Part shown: one piece after another, positions 1-8,538 of the stretch
Layout of the letters: the number at the start of each line of letters is the position of its first letter
How positions within the stretch are numbered: position 1 is the first letter of the stretch
NCBI RefSeq assembly: GCF_008001035.1
Contig: NZ_CP042856.1
Span: 310,001 to 374,000, forward strand
Reading direction: 5' to 3'
DNA: 64,000 nucleotides
Source: Salinibacterium sp. dk2585
GTDB lineage: Bacteria > Actinomycetota > Actinomycetes > Actinomycetales > Microbacteriaceae
Translations under genes and position numbers: made by a program
The notes under the pieces: generated by a model
Seen by the model: only the letters and a program-made list of their open reading frames with translations
The model's database searches: none
Told to the model about the DNA's origin: nothing

Positions 1-2
1 AC

Positions 3-776
3 CTCGTGATCGTCGTCGGCGCACCCGTCTTCCGCTATCACCACGATCGCCCCGGGCGTTACCTCGCCGAGGGTTCGAGCCTCGTGCACATCTCGCAGGA
101 CCCCGCCGAGATTGCCCGGGCGCCCTTCGGTGACTCCTTCCTCGCCCCCGTCGCCGACACCCTCGCTCGACTCGCGGAGTCCGTCGCGCCCAAGGAGAAC
201 CCGGTGCCGGTGCGGGCCGAGCGCACTCCCGGCGTCGACCGCGAAGACCGGATGCACCCCGACACCGTCTTCCGCGCCATCACCGAGCTCGCGCCCGACG
301 ATGCCGTGCACGTCGTCGAGTCGACGTCGACCGCCGACTCGTTCTGGGGAACCGTGCGGATGGAGTCACAGGGCTCCTTCTACTCGGCGGCCGCCGGGGG
401 CCTCGGCTTCGGGCTCCCCGCCGCCGTCGGCATCCAGTTGGCCAACCCGCGCCGCCGCGTCGTAGCCTCAATCGGTGACGGGTCGGCGAATTTCGGGATC
501 ACCGGGCTGTGGTCTGCAGCCCAGCAAAACACGCCCGTCGTCTTCGTGATCCTCCGCAACGACACCTACGGGGCGATGGTGAACTTCAACAGGCGCTTGA
601 AGGTCACCGGCACGCCCTCGGTCGATCTCCCCGGCATCGACTTCGTTCAAGTGGCCGCAGGTTACGGTGTGCCCGCCGAGCTCGCCACCACCGAGGCGGA
701 GCTTCGCCTCGCCCTCAAGCGCGCCTTCGCCTCAGACGGCCCGACGCTGATCGAAGCGCGCACCTTTCACGACTGA
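3..776 (+). CDS. mdlC: Benzoylformate decarboxylase, C-terminal part (5' truncated by window)
   Basis: ThDP-dependent decarboxylase of the benzoylformate decarboxylase type, converting an aryl-glyoxylate to an aryl-aldehyde and CO2 in the cytosol. The frame is open from the first bases of the window, so the N-terminal half lies upstream; the GTG at 6 is an internal Val. The visible part has the middle domain (VVGAPVFRYHH) and the C-terminal ThDP/Mg domain, with STSTADSFW, AAGGLGFGLPAAVG and the IGDGSANF...RNDTYGA metal-ThDP motif in the order and wording familiar from Pseudomonas MdlC. The ABC importer starts 29 bp downstream, which suggests one transcript and an aryl-keto-acid cargo. An aldehyde dehydrogenase at 18728 could take the product. 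A relative acting on a substituted phenylglyoxylate is equally possible. Confidence 0.85.
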   Translation, partial: LVIVVGAPVFRYHHDRPGRYLAEGSSLVHISQDPAEIARAPFGDSFLAPVADTLARLAESVAPKENPVPVRAERTPGVDREDRMHPDTVFRAITELAPDDAVHVVESTSTADSFWGTVRMESQGSFYSAAAGGLGFGLPAAVGIQLANPRRRVVASIGDGSANFGITGLWSAAQQNTPVVFVILRNDTYGAMVNFNRRLKVTGTPSVDLPGIDFVQVAAGYGVPAELATTEAELRLALKRAFASDGPTLIEARTFHD

Positions 777-805
777 GATCTGACACTGAGAACAGGAACA
801 TCACC

Positions 806-1921
806 ATGAAGATCACGATCGAGAACCTGCAACTCCGCTACGGCAAGTTCACCGCAATCGACGACATGCAGCTGGAGATCGGCGACCGCGAGTCGGTCGT
901 GCTCCTCGGCAAGTCGGGCTGCGGCAAGACCAGCACGATGCGCTGCATCGCTGGGCTTGAGGAGCCCACGGCGGGCCGCATCACGATCGGAGACACTGTC
1001 GTCTTCGACGCAGACAAGGGCATCAACGTGCCGCCGAACAAGCGGAACGTGGGAATGGTCTTCCAGTCCTACGCCGTGTGGCCGCACATGACGGTCTTCC
1101 AGAACGTTGCGTACTCCCTCAAGCTGCAGAAGCTTCCCAAGGACGAGATCAAGACCCGCGTCATGGAGACGCTGGAACTCGTCGGCCTGGAGGCCTTCGC
1201 GGAGCGCGGCGCGAGCCTCCTCTCGGGTGGCCAGATGCAGCGCGTTGCCCTCGCCCGCAGCCTCGTCATGCGTCCCTCCGTGCTCCTGCTCGACGAGCCG
1301 CTCTCGAACCTCGACGCTCGCCTCCGTGACCGCCTGCGCATCGAGCTGCGCGAGATCCAGCTCGAGATGGGCCTCACGACCGTCTACGTCACGCACGACC
1401 AGCAGGAGGCCTTCGCGCTCGCCGACCGGATCGCGCTCATGCAGGACGGCATCATCGTGCAGATGGACAAGCCGACCGCCATGTACAACGAGCCGGTCAG
1501 CGCATCGATCGCGCACTTCCTGGGTGTCTCCAATGTGCTGCCGGTGGCGGCCGCGGCCGACGGCGACTACACGCTGACGGATGCGCCGCTCACCGTGGCC
1601 ACGAGCCAGACGCGCCCGGCTCCCGGTGCGCAGGACCTCAAGGCGTGCATCCGCAGCGAAGACCTCAAGCTCGCGCGTGCGGGTGTCGCGGGCGCCAACT
1701 CGTGGGAGGGCGTCGTGCGCGTTGCGAGCTTCCAGGGCAGCAGCATCCGCTACGCCGTCGAGGTCGGTGACGTCGCCCTCGACGTCGTCGCACCCAAGGG
1801 CTCGGATGACTTCGCCGTGGGCGACACCGCGTGGGTGACGGTCAGCCCGGCCGCCGTGCAGGTGCTGCCGGAGGCTGTCACGAAGCGTGCCGACCTCACC
1901 GTCGGGGCGGTGGCGGCATGA
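806..1921 (+). CDS. ABC importer ATP-binding protein (Fe3+/spermidine type)
   Basis: Cytosolic ATPase subunit, 371 aa, of a binding-protein-dependent importer. It shows Walker A GKSGCGKT (35-42), Q-loop FQSY (Q87), signature LSGGQ (139-143), Walker B LLLDEP (E164), H-loop H197 and a C-terminal TOBE-like region from about residue 280. The ATG at 806 starts the protein directly before the conserved beta-strand; the open frame upstream overlaps the decarboxylase and has no family similarity. Its stop overlaps the permease start by ATGA. Although the subunit type is common for Fe3+, thiamine or putrescine, adjacency to mdlC suggests an organic acid substrate (inference). Confidence 0.9.
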   Translation: MKITIENLQLRYGKFTAIDDMQLEIGDRESVVLLGKSGCGKTSTMRCIAGLEEPTAGRITIGDTVVFDADKGINVPPNKRNVGMVFQSYAVWPHMTVFQNVAYSLKLQKLPKDEIKTRVMETLELVGLEAFAERGASLLSGGQMQRVALARSLVMRPSVLLLDEPLSNLDARLRDRLRIELREIQLEMGLTTVYVTHDQQEAFALADRIALMQDGIIVQMDKPTAMYNEPVSASIAHFLGVSNVLPVAAAADGDYTLTDAPLTVATSQTRPAPGAQDLKACIRSEDLKLARAGVAGANSWEGVVRVASFQGSSIRYAVEVGDVALDVVAPKGSDDFAVGDTAWVTVSPAAVQVLPEAVTKRADLTVGAVAA

Positions 1922-3732
1922 CCTACACGCTCCCGCCCAGCGAGCAGCAGGACGAGCAGTCCACGCGCGCGGTCGCCACGAGTCGTGGTGTCGAGTCGCC
2001 GGCTCCCAAGGGACGCAACCGTGGCCGCATCGCCCTGAAGAACCTCCGTCGCGAGATCCCGTCGAGCGTGCTCGCGATCATGTTCATCTTCCTGATCGTG
2101 CTGCCGATGATCTTCATCATCATCGCGGCGTTCTCGACCGCCGTCCCGCGCCCGGGCAACCCCGACGTCGGCACCTTCACCTGGGAGAACTTCGCCATCC
2201 TCGGCACCGAGCGGGGTGTGCAGAGCATCATCAACTCGATGATCATCGGCACCGGCGCCGGACTCCTCTCCCTCCTCATCGGTGCGCTGCTCGCCTTCAT
2301 TGCGGCGCGCACGGATGCTCCGTGGAAGCGCTTCATCTACATCGCCGGCATCGCCCCGATGTTCCTCCCCGCCCTCGTGGGCGCCCTCGCGTGGTCGATC
2401 CTTGCGAGCCCGACCTCGGGTCACCTGACCCTGTTCCTCCGGGACATCGGCCTCGGCGGCGGAATCAATATCTACTCCTACGGCGGCATCATCTTCGTGC
2501 TGGGCCTGTACTACGCGCCCTACACGTTCATGCTGACGTACAGCTCCTTCGCGATGATGAACGCCGACCTCGAGGAGGCGGCCTCGGTGCACGGTGCCGG
2601 GCTGCGCAAGCTCTTCGGCAGCGTGACCCTGCCTCTCGCCGTGCCGGCCCTCGCGGGTGCCGCCATCCTGAGCTTCACGCTCGCGATGGAGAACTTCCCC
2701 GTCAACGCGATCCTCGGCAACCCGGCGGGGATCGAGACGCTGCCGACCTACATCTACGGCCTCATGGTCGGTGACCCGCAGCCGAACGCTGCCGCGGCCA
2801 TCGCCATCGCGCTCACCGCTGCGGTCGTCATCGTCACGGTCGTCCAGCAGCGCGTTGTCAACCGCAAGCGCTTCACGACGCTGACGGGCAAGGGCAACCG
2901 CCCGCGGCCCGTTCCCTTGCGTGGGCTCCGCTGGGTCGCGACCGGCTTCGCAGTGCTCTACTTCACGCTCTCGGTCGGCATGCCGATGATCGCGCTCGTG
3001 CTCACCGCGACGTCGAAGAACGTCTACATCAACCGCTTCATGGACCTCTTCGAGGGCTTCTCCTTTGACCGCATCGCGCAGGCCGTCGGCCAGAGCGACT
3101 TCCGCGACTCGATGATGAATTCGATCATCATGGCGGTCGCCGCCGCGGTCGTCGGAACGCTCATCGCGTTCCTCGCCTCCTACGTGCGCTACCGCAGCAC
3201 CTCCCGCCTCGGGCAGCTGCTCGAGCAGATCGCCATGTCGCCACTCGCGATCCCGCAGGTCGTGCTCGGCATGGGCATACTGTGGGTGTGGCTGAGCCTG
3301 CCGTTCCCCGTGTACGGCACGATCGCGCTGCTCGTGATCGCGACCCTCGCGGTCAACATGCCGCAGGGCTATCGCAGCATCTCGTCGTCGATGCTGCAGC
3401 TCGATGGTGACCTTGAGAACAGCGCTGTGATGCTCGGTGCTGGCCGCATGCGCGCGGTGCGCAACGTCACCATCCCGCTCATGCGCACGGGCATCGTCTC
3501 GACGCTGCTCCTGCTGCTGATGCTCGGCCTGCGTGAGATGAGCGCCATCCTGTTCCTCTACACCTCGGACACGCGGGTGCTCTCGATCCTCGTCTTCCAC
3601 AGCTTCGAGAACGGCAGCATCAGCTACTCCGCGGCCATCAGCCTCGTATTCGTGCTCCTTATCGCCGTCGTGGCGATTGCCACCCAGGTGATCGGTATCC
3701 GCGAGCGGAAGTTCAAGGACGCATCCCTGTAG
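1918..3732 (+). CDS. ABC importer permease, two fused membrane domains
   Basis: Inner-membrane permease of 604 aa with two fused transport domains, as in FbpB/AfuB-type permeases. The first strong membrane segment is at about residues 45-70. An EAA loop is visible in each half: EEAASVHGAGLRKLF...LPLAVPAL in the first and NSAVMLGAGRMRAV...IPLMRTGI in the second. The ATG at 1918 overlaps the ATPase stop (ATGA), which fixes the start. The N-terminal 40 residues are hydrophilic and probably cytosolic. It works with the ATPase before it and the lipoprotein after it. It resembles the permease at 60389 in length and plan. Confidence 0.9.
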   Translation: MTYTLPPSEQQDEQSTRAVATSRGVESPAPKGRNRGRIALKNLRREIPSSVLAIMFIFLIVLPMIFIIIAAFSTAVPRPGNPDVGTFTWENFAILGTERGVQSIINSMIIGTGAGLLSLLIGALLAFIAARTDAPWKRFIYIAGIAPMFLPALVGALAWSILASPTSGHLTLFLRDIGLGGGINIYSYGGIIFVLGLYYAPYTFMLTYSSFAMMNADLEEAASVHGAGLRKLFGSVTLPLAVPALAGAAILSFTLAMENFPVNAILGNPAGIETLPTYIYGLMVGDPQPNAAAAIAIALTAAVVIVTVVQQRVVNRKRFTTLTGKGNRPRPVPLRGLRWVATGFAVLYFTLSVGMPMIALVLTATSKNVYINRFMDLFEGFSFDRIAQAVGQSDFRDSMMNSIIMAVAAAVVGTLIAFLASYVRYRSTSRLGQLLEQIAMSPLAIPQVVLGMGILWVWLSLPFPVYGTIALLVIATLAVNMPQGYRSISSSMLQLDGDLENSAVMLGAGRMRAVRNVTIPLMRTGIVSTLLLLLMLGLREMSAILFLYTSDTRVLSILVFHSFENGSISYSAAISLVFVLLIAVVAIATQVIGIRERKFKDASL

Positions 3733-3773
3733 ACGGCAGTGACGCCTTCTACCCCACCAAGAAAGGAAACAGC

Positions 3774-4874
3774 ATGCGAATCAGGAACACCGCATTCGCC
3801 TCTGTCGCCATCGTCGCGCTCGCCCTCACGGGCTGCGCGAGTGGTGACTCTGACTCGGTCGTCAGTGGAGACGCCGAGGTCAACGTCGAGGACGGCCTGG
3901 TCATCGACGGCGAGCTCATCGCCGACAAGGAGACCTACGAGGCGGCCAAGGAACAGACCCTCTCGCTCTACACGGGGTACCAGGACGCCAACCAGAAGGC
4001 CTTCAACGAGGCCTTCACCGCCGACACGGGCATCAAGGTCGAGTACGTGCGCGACGTCACCAACAAGCTCAGCGAGCGCGTGCTCTCGGAGCACGGCGCA
4101 GGCCGCCTGCCAGCCGACGTCATCATCACTTCCGACTACAAGGTCGCCAACGAGTTCGGCGAGGCGGGCATCTGGGAGCCGTACACCCCGCTGCCCATCC
4201 AGGATGAGGAGGAGCTGCAGCACGACGGCGGCGACTTCACGACCTTTGCGAACGTCGCGGTCACCTTCGCCTACAACACGCAGCTCGTGTCTGAAGAGGA
4301 CGCGCCGAAGTCGTGGATGGACCTGCTCGACCCGGCCAATGACGGCAAGATCGGCCTCACGAAGGGCACCGCCGGTGGTTCGTCCATCGCGCTGAACCGT
4401 TTCATCCAGGAAGAGGTCGACGCCGACTACTGGAGCAAGATGGCGGCCCTCAAGCCGACGATCTTCGACAGCGGCGGCCAGCGCCAGGAGGCCCTCGCGC
4501 GTGGGGAGCTCAACGTCGCGACCGCCGGCACGGCATCCGTCAATGTCGCCGTGACGCAAGATAACGCCCCCATCATGCTGGTCGTGCCCGAGGAGGGCAT
4601 CGTGCTCTTCAGTTTCTTCGCGGGCAAGGTTGCGGATGCGCAGAATTCCGAGGCCGCCGAGGTGTTCCTCAACTACGCGCTCTCGAAGCGTGGCCAGTCG
4701 GTCATCTCGCAGGTCGGCGACTACGCGGCTCGCGCCGATGTCGAGCCGCCCGTCGCGGCCGGCATCGAGCTTCCCGCCCTCGACTCCGAGCAGGTGTGGA
4801 TCATGCCCGCCGAGGGAGAGCTCGAGTACGGCTCGGCAGACGCGGAGATCTGGAAGTCCGCTTTCGGTCACTGA
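3774..4874 (+). CDS. Extracellular solute-binding lipoprotein, family 1
   Basis: Substrate-binding protein of the preceding ABC importer, 366 aa. A signal peptide ends in the lipobox LTGC, so the mature protein is anchored to the outer face of the membrane through Cys near residue 21. The body is Fe3+-type in layout (SLYTGYQD... early, then DTGIKVEYVR, LPADVIITSDY, APKSWMDLLDPANDGKIGL). The start has an AAGGAAA ribosome site just upstream. Spacing of 41 bp from the permease and the strong terminator after it close the operon. Its ligand cannot be read from the sequence; neighbours suggest an aromatic keto acid rather than iron. The protein at 62187 is a distant relative in the same operon position. 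Confidence 0.9.
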   Translation: MRIRNTAFASVAIVALALTGCASGDSDSVVSGDAEVNVEDGLVIDGELIADKETYEAAKEQTLSLYTGYQDANQKAFNEAFTADTGIKVEYVRDVTNKLSERVLSEHGAGRLPADVIITSDYKVANEFGEAGIWEPYTPLPIQDEEELQHDGGDFTTFANVAVTFAYNTQLVSEEDAPKSWMDLLDPANDGKIGLTKGTAGGSSIALNRFIQEEVDADYWSKMAALKPTIFDSGGQRQEALARGELNVATAGTASVNVAVTQDNAPIMLVVPEEGIVLFSFFAGKVADAQNSEAAEVFLNYALSKRGQSVISQVGDYAARADVEPPVAAGIELPALDSEQVWIMPAEGELEYGSADAEIWKSAFGH

Positions 4875-4891
4875 GTAACAGCACTCCTGAC

Positions 4892-4926
4892 CTCGGGAGC
4901 CCGGCACTCGGTGCCGGGCTCCCGAG
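4892..4926 (+). terminator. Strong hairpin terminator after ABC operon
   Basis: Perfect 16-bp inverted repeat (4892-4907 and 4911-4926) with a 3-base loop, lying 18 bp after the binding-protein stop and before the MFS start. There is no clear T-run on the plus strand, as is usual for actinobacterial intrinsic terminators, so it may act as a terminator or as an mRNA 3'-end stabiliser. Confidence 0.75.
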
Positions 4927-4962
4927 TCGCGTCCCGCCCACCACCCGCAGACAGGAGAGCAC

Positions 4963-6255
4963 GTGGCCGCAATAGCAGGCGCCCCGCGCCGTGGCACCCT
5001 CAGCGCGTTCCGTCACCGCAGTTACACGATCTTCTGGGTGGGGGCGCTCATCTCGAGCACCGGCACCTGGCTCGGCAACCTTACGGTGCCGTACGTGCTT
5101 TACCAGATGACCGGCAGTGCCGTCTGGGTCGGCGTCGCCGCAGCGGCACAGTTCGGCCCGGCCTTCGTGCTCTCGCCGCTCGGCGGTTCCCTCGCCGACA
5201 ACAGGGACCGGCGGATGCTCCTGCTCTGGACGCAGGCGGGCCTCGGAGTCATCACCCTGCTCATGTGGCTCCAGTGGGCCTCGGGCTTCCATGTGCCGAT
5301 CGTGCTGGTGGGACTCCTGACGCTCTTCGGCATCCTGAACGGTGTCAACAATCCTGCATGGCAGTCGCTCGTCAATGACCTCGTGCCGCGGGAGGACGTC
5401 GTCTCGGCCGTCACGCTGAACTCGCTGCAGTTCAATCTCGCCCGCGCGCTCGGGCCCGCTATCGCCGGCGTGCTGCTCGCGACGCTGGGCGCGACGTGGG
5501 CCTTCTTCTTCAACGCGCTCTCCTTCGTGATCGTCGTTGTGACCCTGTTCTTCGTGCGGCCGCACATCTCGCGCATCCTCGTGCCGGTCGGCGGCGGCTT
5601 CGCCTCACAGTGGCGTGACGCGCTCGCCTACATGGCCCGGAGCCGCGCGATGCTCCTCGCGATCGCGCTGTGCTGCGTCGTGGGCCTGCTCGGGAATCCG
5701 ATCTTCACCTTCACGGTCGTCTTCGCCGAGACGGTCTTCGAGACGGGCCCAGTCGGCATGGGGATGTTGACGGCATCGCTCGGTGTCGGCGCGGTGCTCT
5801 TCGCGATCTTCCAATCTGTGATCCGCGGCCGCGGCGGATCGTTCGGGCGCCGGGCGGCCACGGCGGTCGTCGCGCTCGGCCTGGCCCTCATGGTCATGGG
5901 GCTCGTGCCGACCCTCGGATGGGGCATCGCGGCCGGGCTCGCGGTGGGTGCGGCGTTCCTTGCGGCGTTCGCGACGCTCAACAGCGCCATCCAGCTCATG
6001 GCTGCCGATCACCTGCGCGGCCGTGTCATGGCTGCCCGCCACATGGTCTTCTCGGGGTCGATCGCGCTCGGGGTGCTCATCTCGGGGGTGCTCGCGGAGG
6101 AGTGGGGCGTGCAACTCGCCACGATCATCTTCGGTGCCGGTCTCATCGTGGTCGCCGCGATCGTGGTCCTCGTGCCGGGCCTGGGGTTCCGCCTGCTCGA
6201 TGAGGCCGAGGTCGAGCCGGGGGCTATCGTGCCGCCGCTTGACCCGGAGACGTAG
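4963..6255 (+). CDS. MFS transporter, EntS/MFS_3-like exporter
   Basis: Integral membrane transporter of 430 aa with about 12 hydrophobic segments. The opening (GTLSAFRHRSYTIFWVGALISSTGTWL) and the DNRDRRMLL loop are typical of the enterobactin-exporter-like MFS_3 group, which mostly export small molecules by proton antiport. The start is GTG at 4963, preceded by AGGAGA. It sits alone between a terminator and the IclR gene, so it may be expressed separately from the ABC operon. Its substrate is unknown; export of a toxic aromatic intermediate would fit the context (inference). Confidence 0.85.
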   Translation: MAAIAGAPRRGTLSAFRHRSYTIFWVGALISSTGTWLGNLTVPYVLYQMTGSAVWVGVAAAAQFGPAFVLSPLGGSLADNRDRRMLLLWTQAGLGVITLLMWLQWASGFHVPIVLVGLLTLFGILNGVNNPAWQSLVNDLVPREDVVSAVTLNSLQFNLARALGPAIAGVLLATLGATWAFFFNALSFVIVVVTLFFVRPHISRILVPVGGGFASQWRDALAYMARSRAMLLAIALCCVVGLLGNPIFTFTVVFAETVFETGPVGMGMLTASLGVGAVLFAIFQSVIRGRGGSFGRRAATAVVALGLALMVMGLVPTLGWGIAAGLAVGAAFLAAFATLNSAIQLMAADHLRGRVMAARHMVFSGSIALGVLISGVLAEEWGVQLATIIFGAGLIVVAAIVVLVPGLGFRLLDEAEVEPGAIVPPLDPET

Positions 6256-6314
6256 GCCCCCGGGCTTTCGCCGCGGCGTGGTGACCCGCCTCGCGCCCAT
6301 TGAGTGGGAATTGG

Positions 6315-6331
6315 ATTCTGTCCCCTAGAAT
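6315..6331. promoter_or_regulatory. Candidate operator ATTCT-N7-AGAAT, copy 1
   Basis: Inverted repeat ATTCT-GTCCCCT-AGAAT, extended by one more pair (G...C) on each side, ending 6 bp before the IclR start at 6338. The same pattern occurs twice more at 8375 and 8395. The position suggests autoregulation by the IclR protein it precedes. Confidence 0.6.
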
Positions 6332-6337
6332 CACTGC

Positions 6338-7093
6338 ATGTCCGAGCAACCCGAGCGGGATCAGCCTGCCTATCCCATCGGCTCCGTCGACAAGGCGCTC
6401 CGCCTCCTCATGCTTGTCGCTGAACGTCCCGGCGGTGTGCGCATCGGTGAGGCGGCATCCGCCCTGGGGGTCGCCGCCTCGACCGCGCACCGCCTGCTGC
6501 AGATGCTCGCGCTGCACGGCTTCGCCCGACAGGACCCCGCGACAAAGGTCTACCACCCGGGCGACGCGATCGAGCGCCTGACGAACCCGATCGAGCGGGT
6601 GCGACAGTTGGCGCTGCCGCTCCTGCGTGAGCTTGTCGAGGAGTGCGGCGAGACCGTGCACCTTGCGGCCCTCGAGGATGGCACGGCGGCGCGCACACTC
6701 TTCTCGGTCGAGAGCCCCCACCTGCTGCGGGTCGGCGACCGTTCGGGCCACACGCAGCCGGCGCACCTGAGCGCCATGGGGCGCGTGCTGCTGTCGGACA
6801 GCGATCCCGCGGAGGTCGCCAAGACGGTGCGCGCGGCCGGCTCGGAGGCGGATGTCGCGGCGATTGAGAAGCACTTCGCGGCCATCGCCGAGAGCGGCTA
6901 CATGCTGCAGCACGGTGAGGTCGAGTCGGGCGTCAGCGCCCTCGCGGTCCCCGTGCGCGGCGCCTCCGGCGCGGTCGAGTACGCGATCGGCGTCACCTAC
7001 CCGACCGGTCGCATCCCGGCGGATGCCGTGCCAGAGCTCGCAGAATCCATGAAACGAGCAGCGGCGCAACTCGAGAACGAGCTGCGCCGCTGA
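6338..7093 (+). CDS. IclR-family transcriptional regulator
   Basis: DNA-binding regulator of 251 aa. The N-terminal winged helix-turn-helix (about residues 14-75) includes IGEAASALGVAASTAHRLLQML, and the effector-binding domain (about 90-250) has HLSAMGRVLLS and GVSALAVPV landmarks. IclR proteins commonly control aromatic acid catabolism and sense the pathway acid. The candidate operator at 6315-6331 abuts its start and two more copies sit between the divergent genes at 8321 and 8539, so it probably controls itself, the monooxygenase and the large CoA operon. It is convergent with the minus-strand monooxygenase, only 16 bp apart. Confidence 0.9.
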   Translation: MSEQPERDQPAYPIGSVDKALRLLMLVAERPGGVRIGEAASALGVAASTAHRLLQMLALHGFARQDPATKVYHPGDAIERLTNPIERVRQLALPLLRELVEECGETVHLAALEDGTAARTLFSVESPHLLRVGDRSGHTQPAHLSAMGRVLLSDSDPAEVAKTVRAAGSEADVAAIEKHFAAIAESGYMLQHGEVESGVSALAVPVRGASGAVEYAIGVTYPTGRIPADAVPELAESMKRAAAQLENELRR

Positions 7094-7109
7094 GGCTCCT
7101 GGCTGTCGC

Positions 7110-8321
7110 TTAGGCGGGGTAGTTCCGCACCTTCGGCGCCTTGTCGAGGGGCATGAACATCCAGTCGAGGTTCGAGAAGTCCTTCGGGTCGTGGTCCTTG
7201 AACGCGTAGTTGCGGATCTCGCGACCGATGCCCTCGATGTGGAACAGCTCGCCGGCAACGCGCGCGAGGCGCTGGATGTTGTTCGCGTGCACGACGCGGC
7301 GCTCCTGGTACTCGGCGAAGGCGTCGGAGGTGTTCTCCGAGCTCAGCAGCGCACCGGCCATCGCGATCGAGTCGTCGAGCGACTGCGCGCCACCCTGGGC
7401 GAGGTACTGCACCATGGCGTGGGCTGCGTCACCGATGAGGGCGACGTTTCCGTCCACCCAGTTCTCGGTGGGCTCACGGTCGTACATGGGCCAGCGAATG
7501 TCGCGGCTCAGGTACTTGCCGGCGTTCTGCACGCTCTCGCAGCAGACCGAGAAGCGGGCGTCGAGTTCCTCGGGCGTGCCCCAGTTGTCGTGGTCGGGGC
7601 TGTAGCTGTCGGACTTGAAGACGGCGACGTTGTTGTAGACCTTGCCGCTTCGCAGCGGGTACTGGATGAGGTGCATGTTCGGGCCGAGCCAGCAGAGCAC
7701 CGAGGGCGAGGAGGTGATGTCTTCGCCGACGATCTCGGTGGGCACGGTGCCGCGGTAGGCGACGTACTTGGTGGGCACGAGCTCGTCGCCGATGATCGCG
7801 TCACGCAGCGGGGAGCGGATGCCGTCGGCACCGATGACCGCGTTGGCCAGGTAGCTCTGGCCCTTGAGGGTCGTGACGAGCACCTTGCCGTCGGGCTGGT
7901 TGACGGCGCTGACGACCTCGCGGTCGGTCTCGACCTCGACGATGCCGCTCTCACGGCATCCCTCGAGGAGGGAGCTGTGGAGGTCGGCGCGGTGTGCGAC
8001 GACGTAGGGGTAGCCGTAGTGCTTCACGAACTCTTCGCCGAGGTCGATGATGCCGATTGTCTTGCCCGTGACGGCGTCGAGGTAGACCTTGCGCTCGGGG
8101 AATACGGCATCTTTCAGCACCTTGTCGAGCACGCCGAGGCTGTCGAGCGCTGAGAGGGCGTTGGGGGCGAGCTGGATGCCGGCACCGACCTCGCCGAGCT
8201 CGGGAGCGCGTTCCAGGACGTGCACCTTGCGACCTCCCCGGGCGAGTCCGAGTGCGGTGGCGAGGCCGGCGATGCCGGCGCCGGACACCAGGACATCGAC
8301 TTCGGTGGGCTGTTCTGACAT
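7110..8321 (-). CDS. FAD-dependent 3-hydroxybenzoate 6-hydroxylase-like monooxygenase
   Basis: Cytosolic group A flavoprotein monooxygenase, 403 aa. It has the N-terminal FAD fingerprint GAGIAGL (14-20), the DG motif (GADGIRSPLRD) and the C-terminal GD motif (ALIGDAAHAMVQYLAQGGAQSLDD). The layout, including RDIRWPMYDREPTENWVDG and a C-terminal LDW segment, matches 3-hydroxybenzoate 6-hydroxylases, which make gentisate using NADH and O2. The start at 8321 has an AAGGAG site 8 bases upstream; the longer open frame is not needed. Salicylate hydroxylase activity is the main alternative. It is divergent from the CoA operon across a gap with two operator copies. A paralogue is at 40878. Confidence 0.8.
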   Translation of the reverse strand: MSEQPTEVDVLVSGAGIAGLATALGLARGGRKVHVLERAPELGEVGAGIQLAPNALSALDSLGVLDKVLKDAVFPERKVYLDAVTGKTIGIIDLGEEFVKHYGYPYVVAHRADLHSSLLEGCRESGIVEVETDREVVSAVNQPDGKVLVTTLKGQSYLANAVIGADGIRSPLRDAIIGDELVPTKYVAYRGTVPTEIVGEDITSSPSVLCWLGPNMHLIQYPLRSGKVYNNVAVFKSDSYSPDHDNWGTPEELDARFSVCCESVQNAGKYLSRDIRWPMYDREPTENWVDGNVALIGDAAHAMVQYLAQGGAQSLDDSIAMAGALLSSENTSDAFAEYQERRVVHANNIQRLARVAGELFHIEGIGREIRNYAFKDHDPKDFSNLDWMFMPLDKAPKVRNYPA

Positions 8322-8374
8322 GGGCCCTAACTCCTTGGGACGGGCCGACGCGGTGTGAGTCGGCGTGCGGTTCA

Positions 8375-8411
8375 ATTCTGTAAGAAAGAATGTGATTCGG
8401 TATGCCAGAAT
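8375..8411. promoter_or_regulatory. Two tandem candidate IclR operators in divergent promoter
   Basis: Two copies of the ATTC(T/G)-N7-AGAAT inverted repeat: ATTCT-GTAAGAA-AGAAT at 8375-8391 and ATTCG-GTATGCC-AGAAT at 8395-8411. Their starts are exactly 20 bp apart, about two helical turns, and the spacer begins with GT in all three known copies. They lie in the 217-bp gap between the monooxygenase (minus) and the CoA-transferase (plus), where both promoters must be. Confidence 0.65.
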
Positions 8412-8538
8412 AGATACCGCACGCCGGGTTCGTCAACCGGGCGGCGAGAACCTCTCTCAGCAGGTGAGAGCACGCCTTCGCCTCTGGATGCCTCGCGCCT
8501 ACGCTGACCCCGAACGATCGAGAGTTGGGAGATCCATC

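Noticed and set aside
3774-4874. Iron-binding protein assignment (FbpA/AfuA)
   Set aside because: The fold family fits, but that family also binds thiamine, phosphonates and organic acids, and the operon begins with a benzoylformate decarboxylase; the ligand is left open.
8365-8538. N-terminal extension of the CoA-transferase
   Set aside because: The in-frame GTG at 8365 would translate straight through two operator-like repeats and add a segment absent from the family; the GTG at 8539 has a proper ribosome site.
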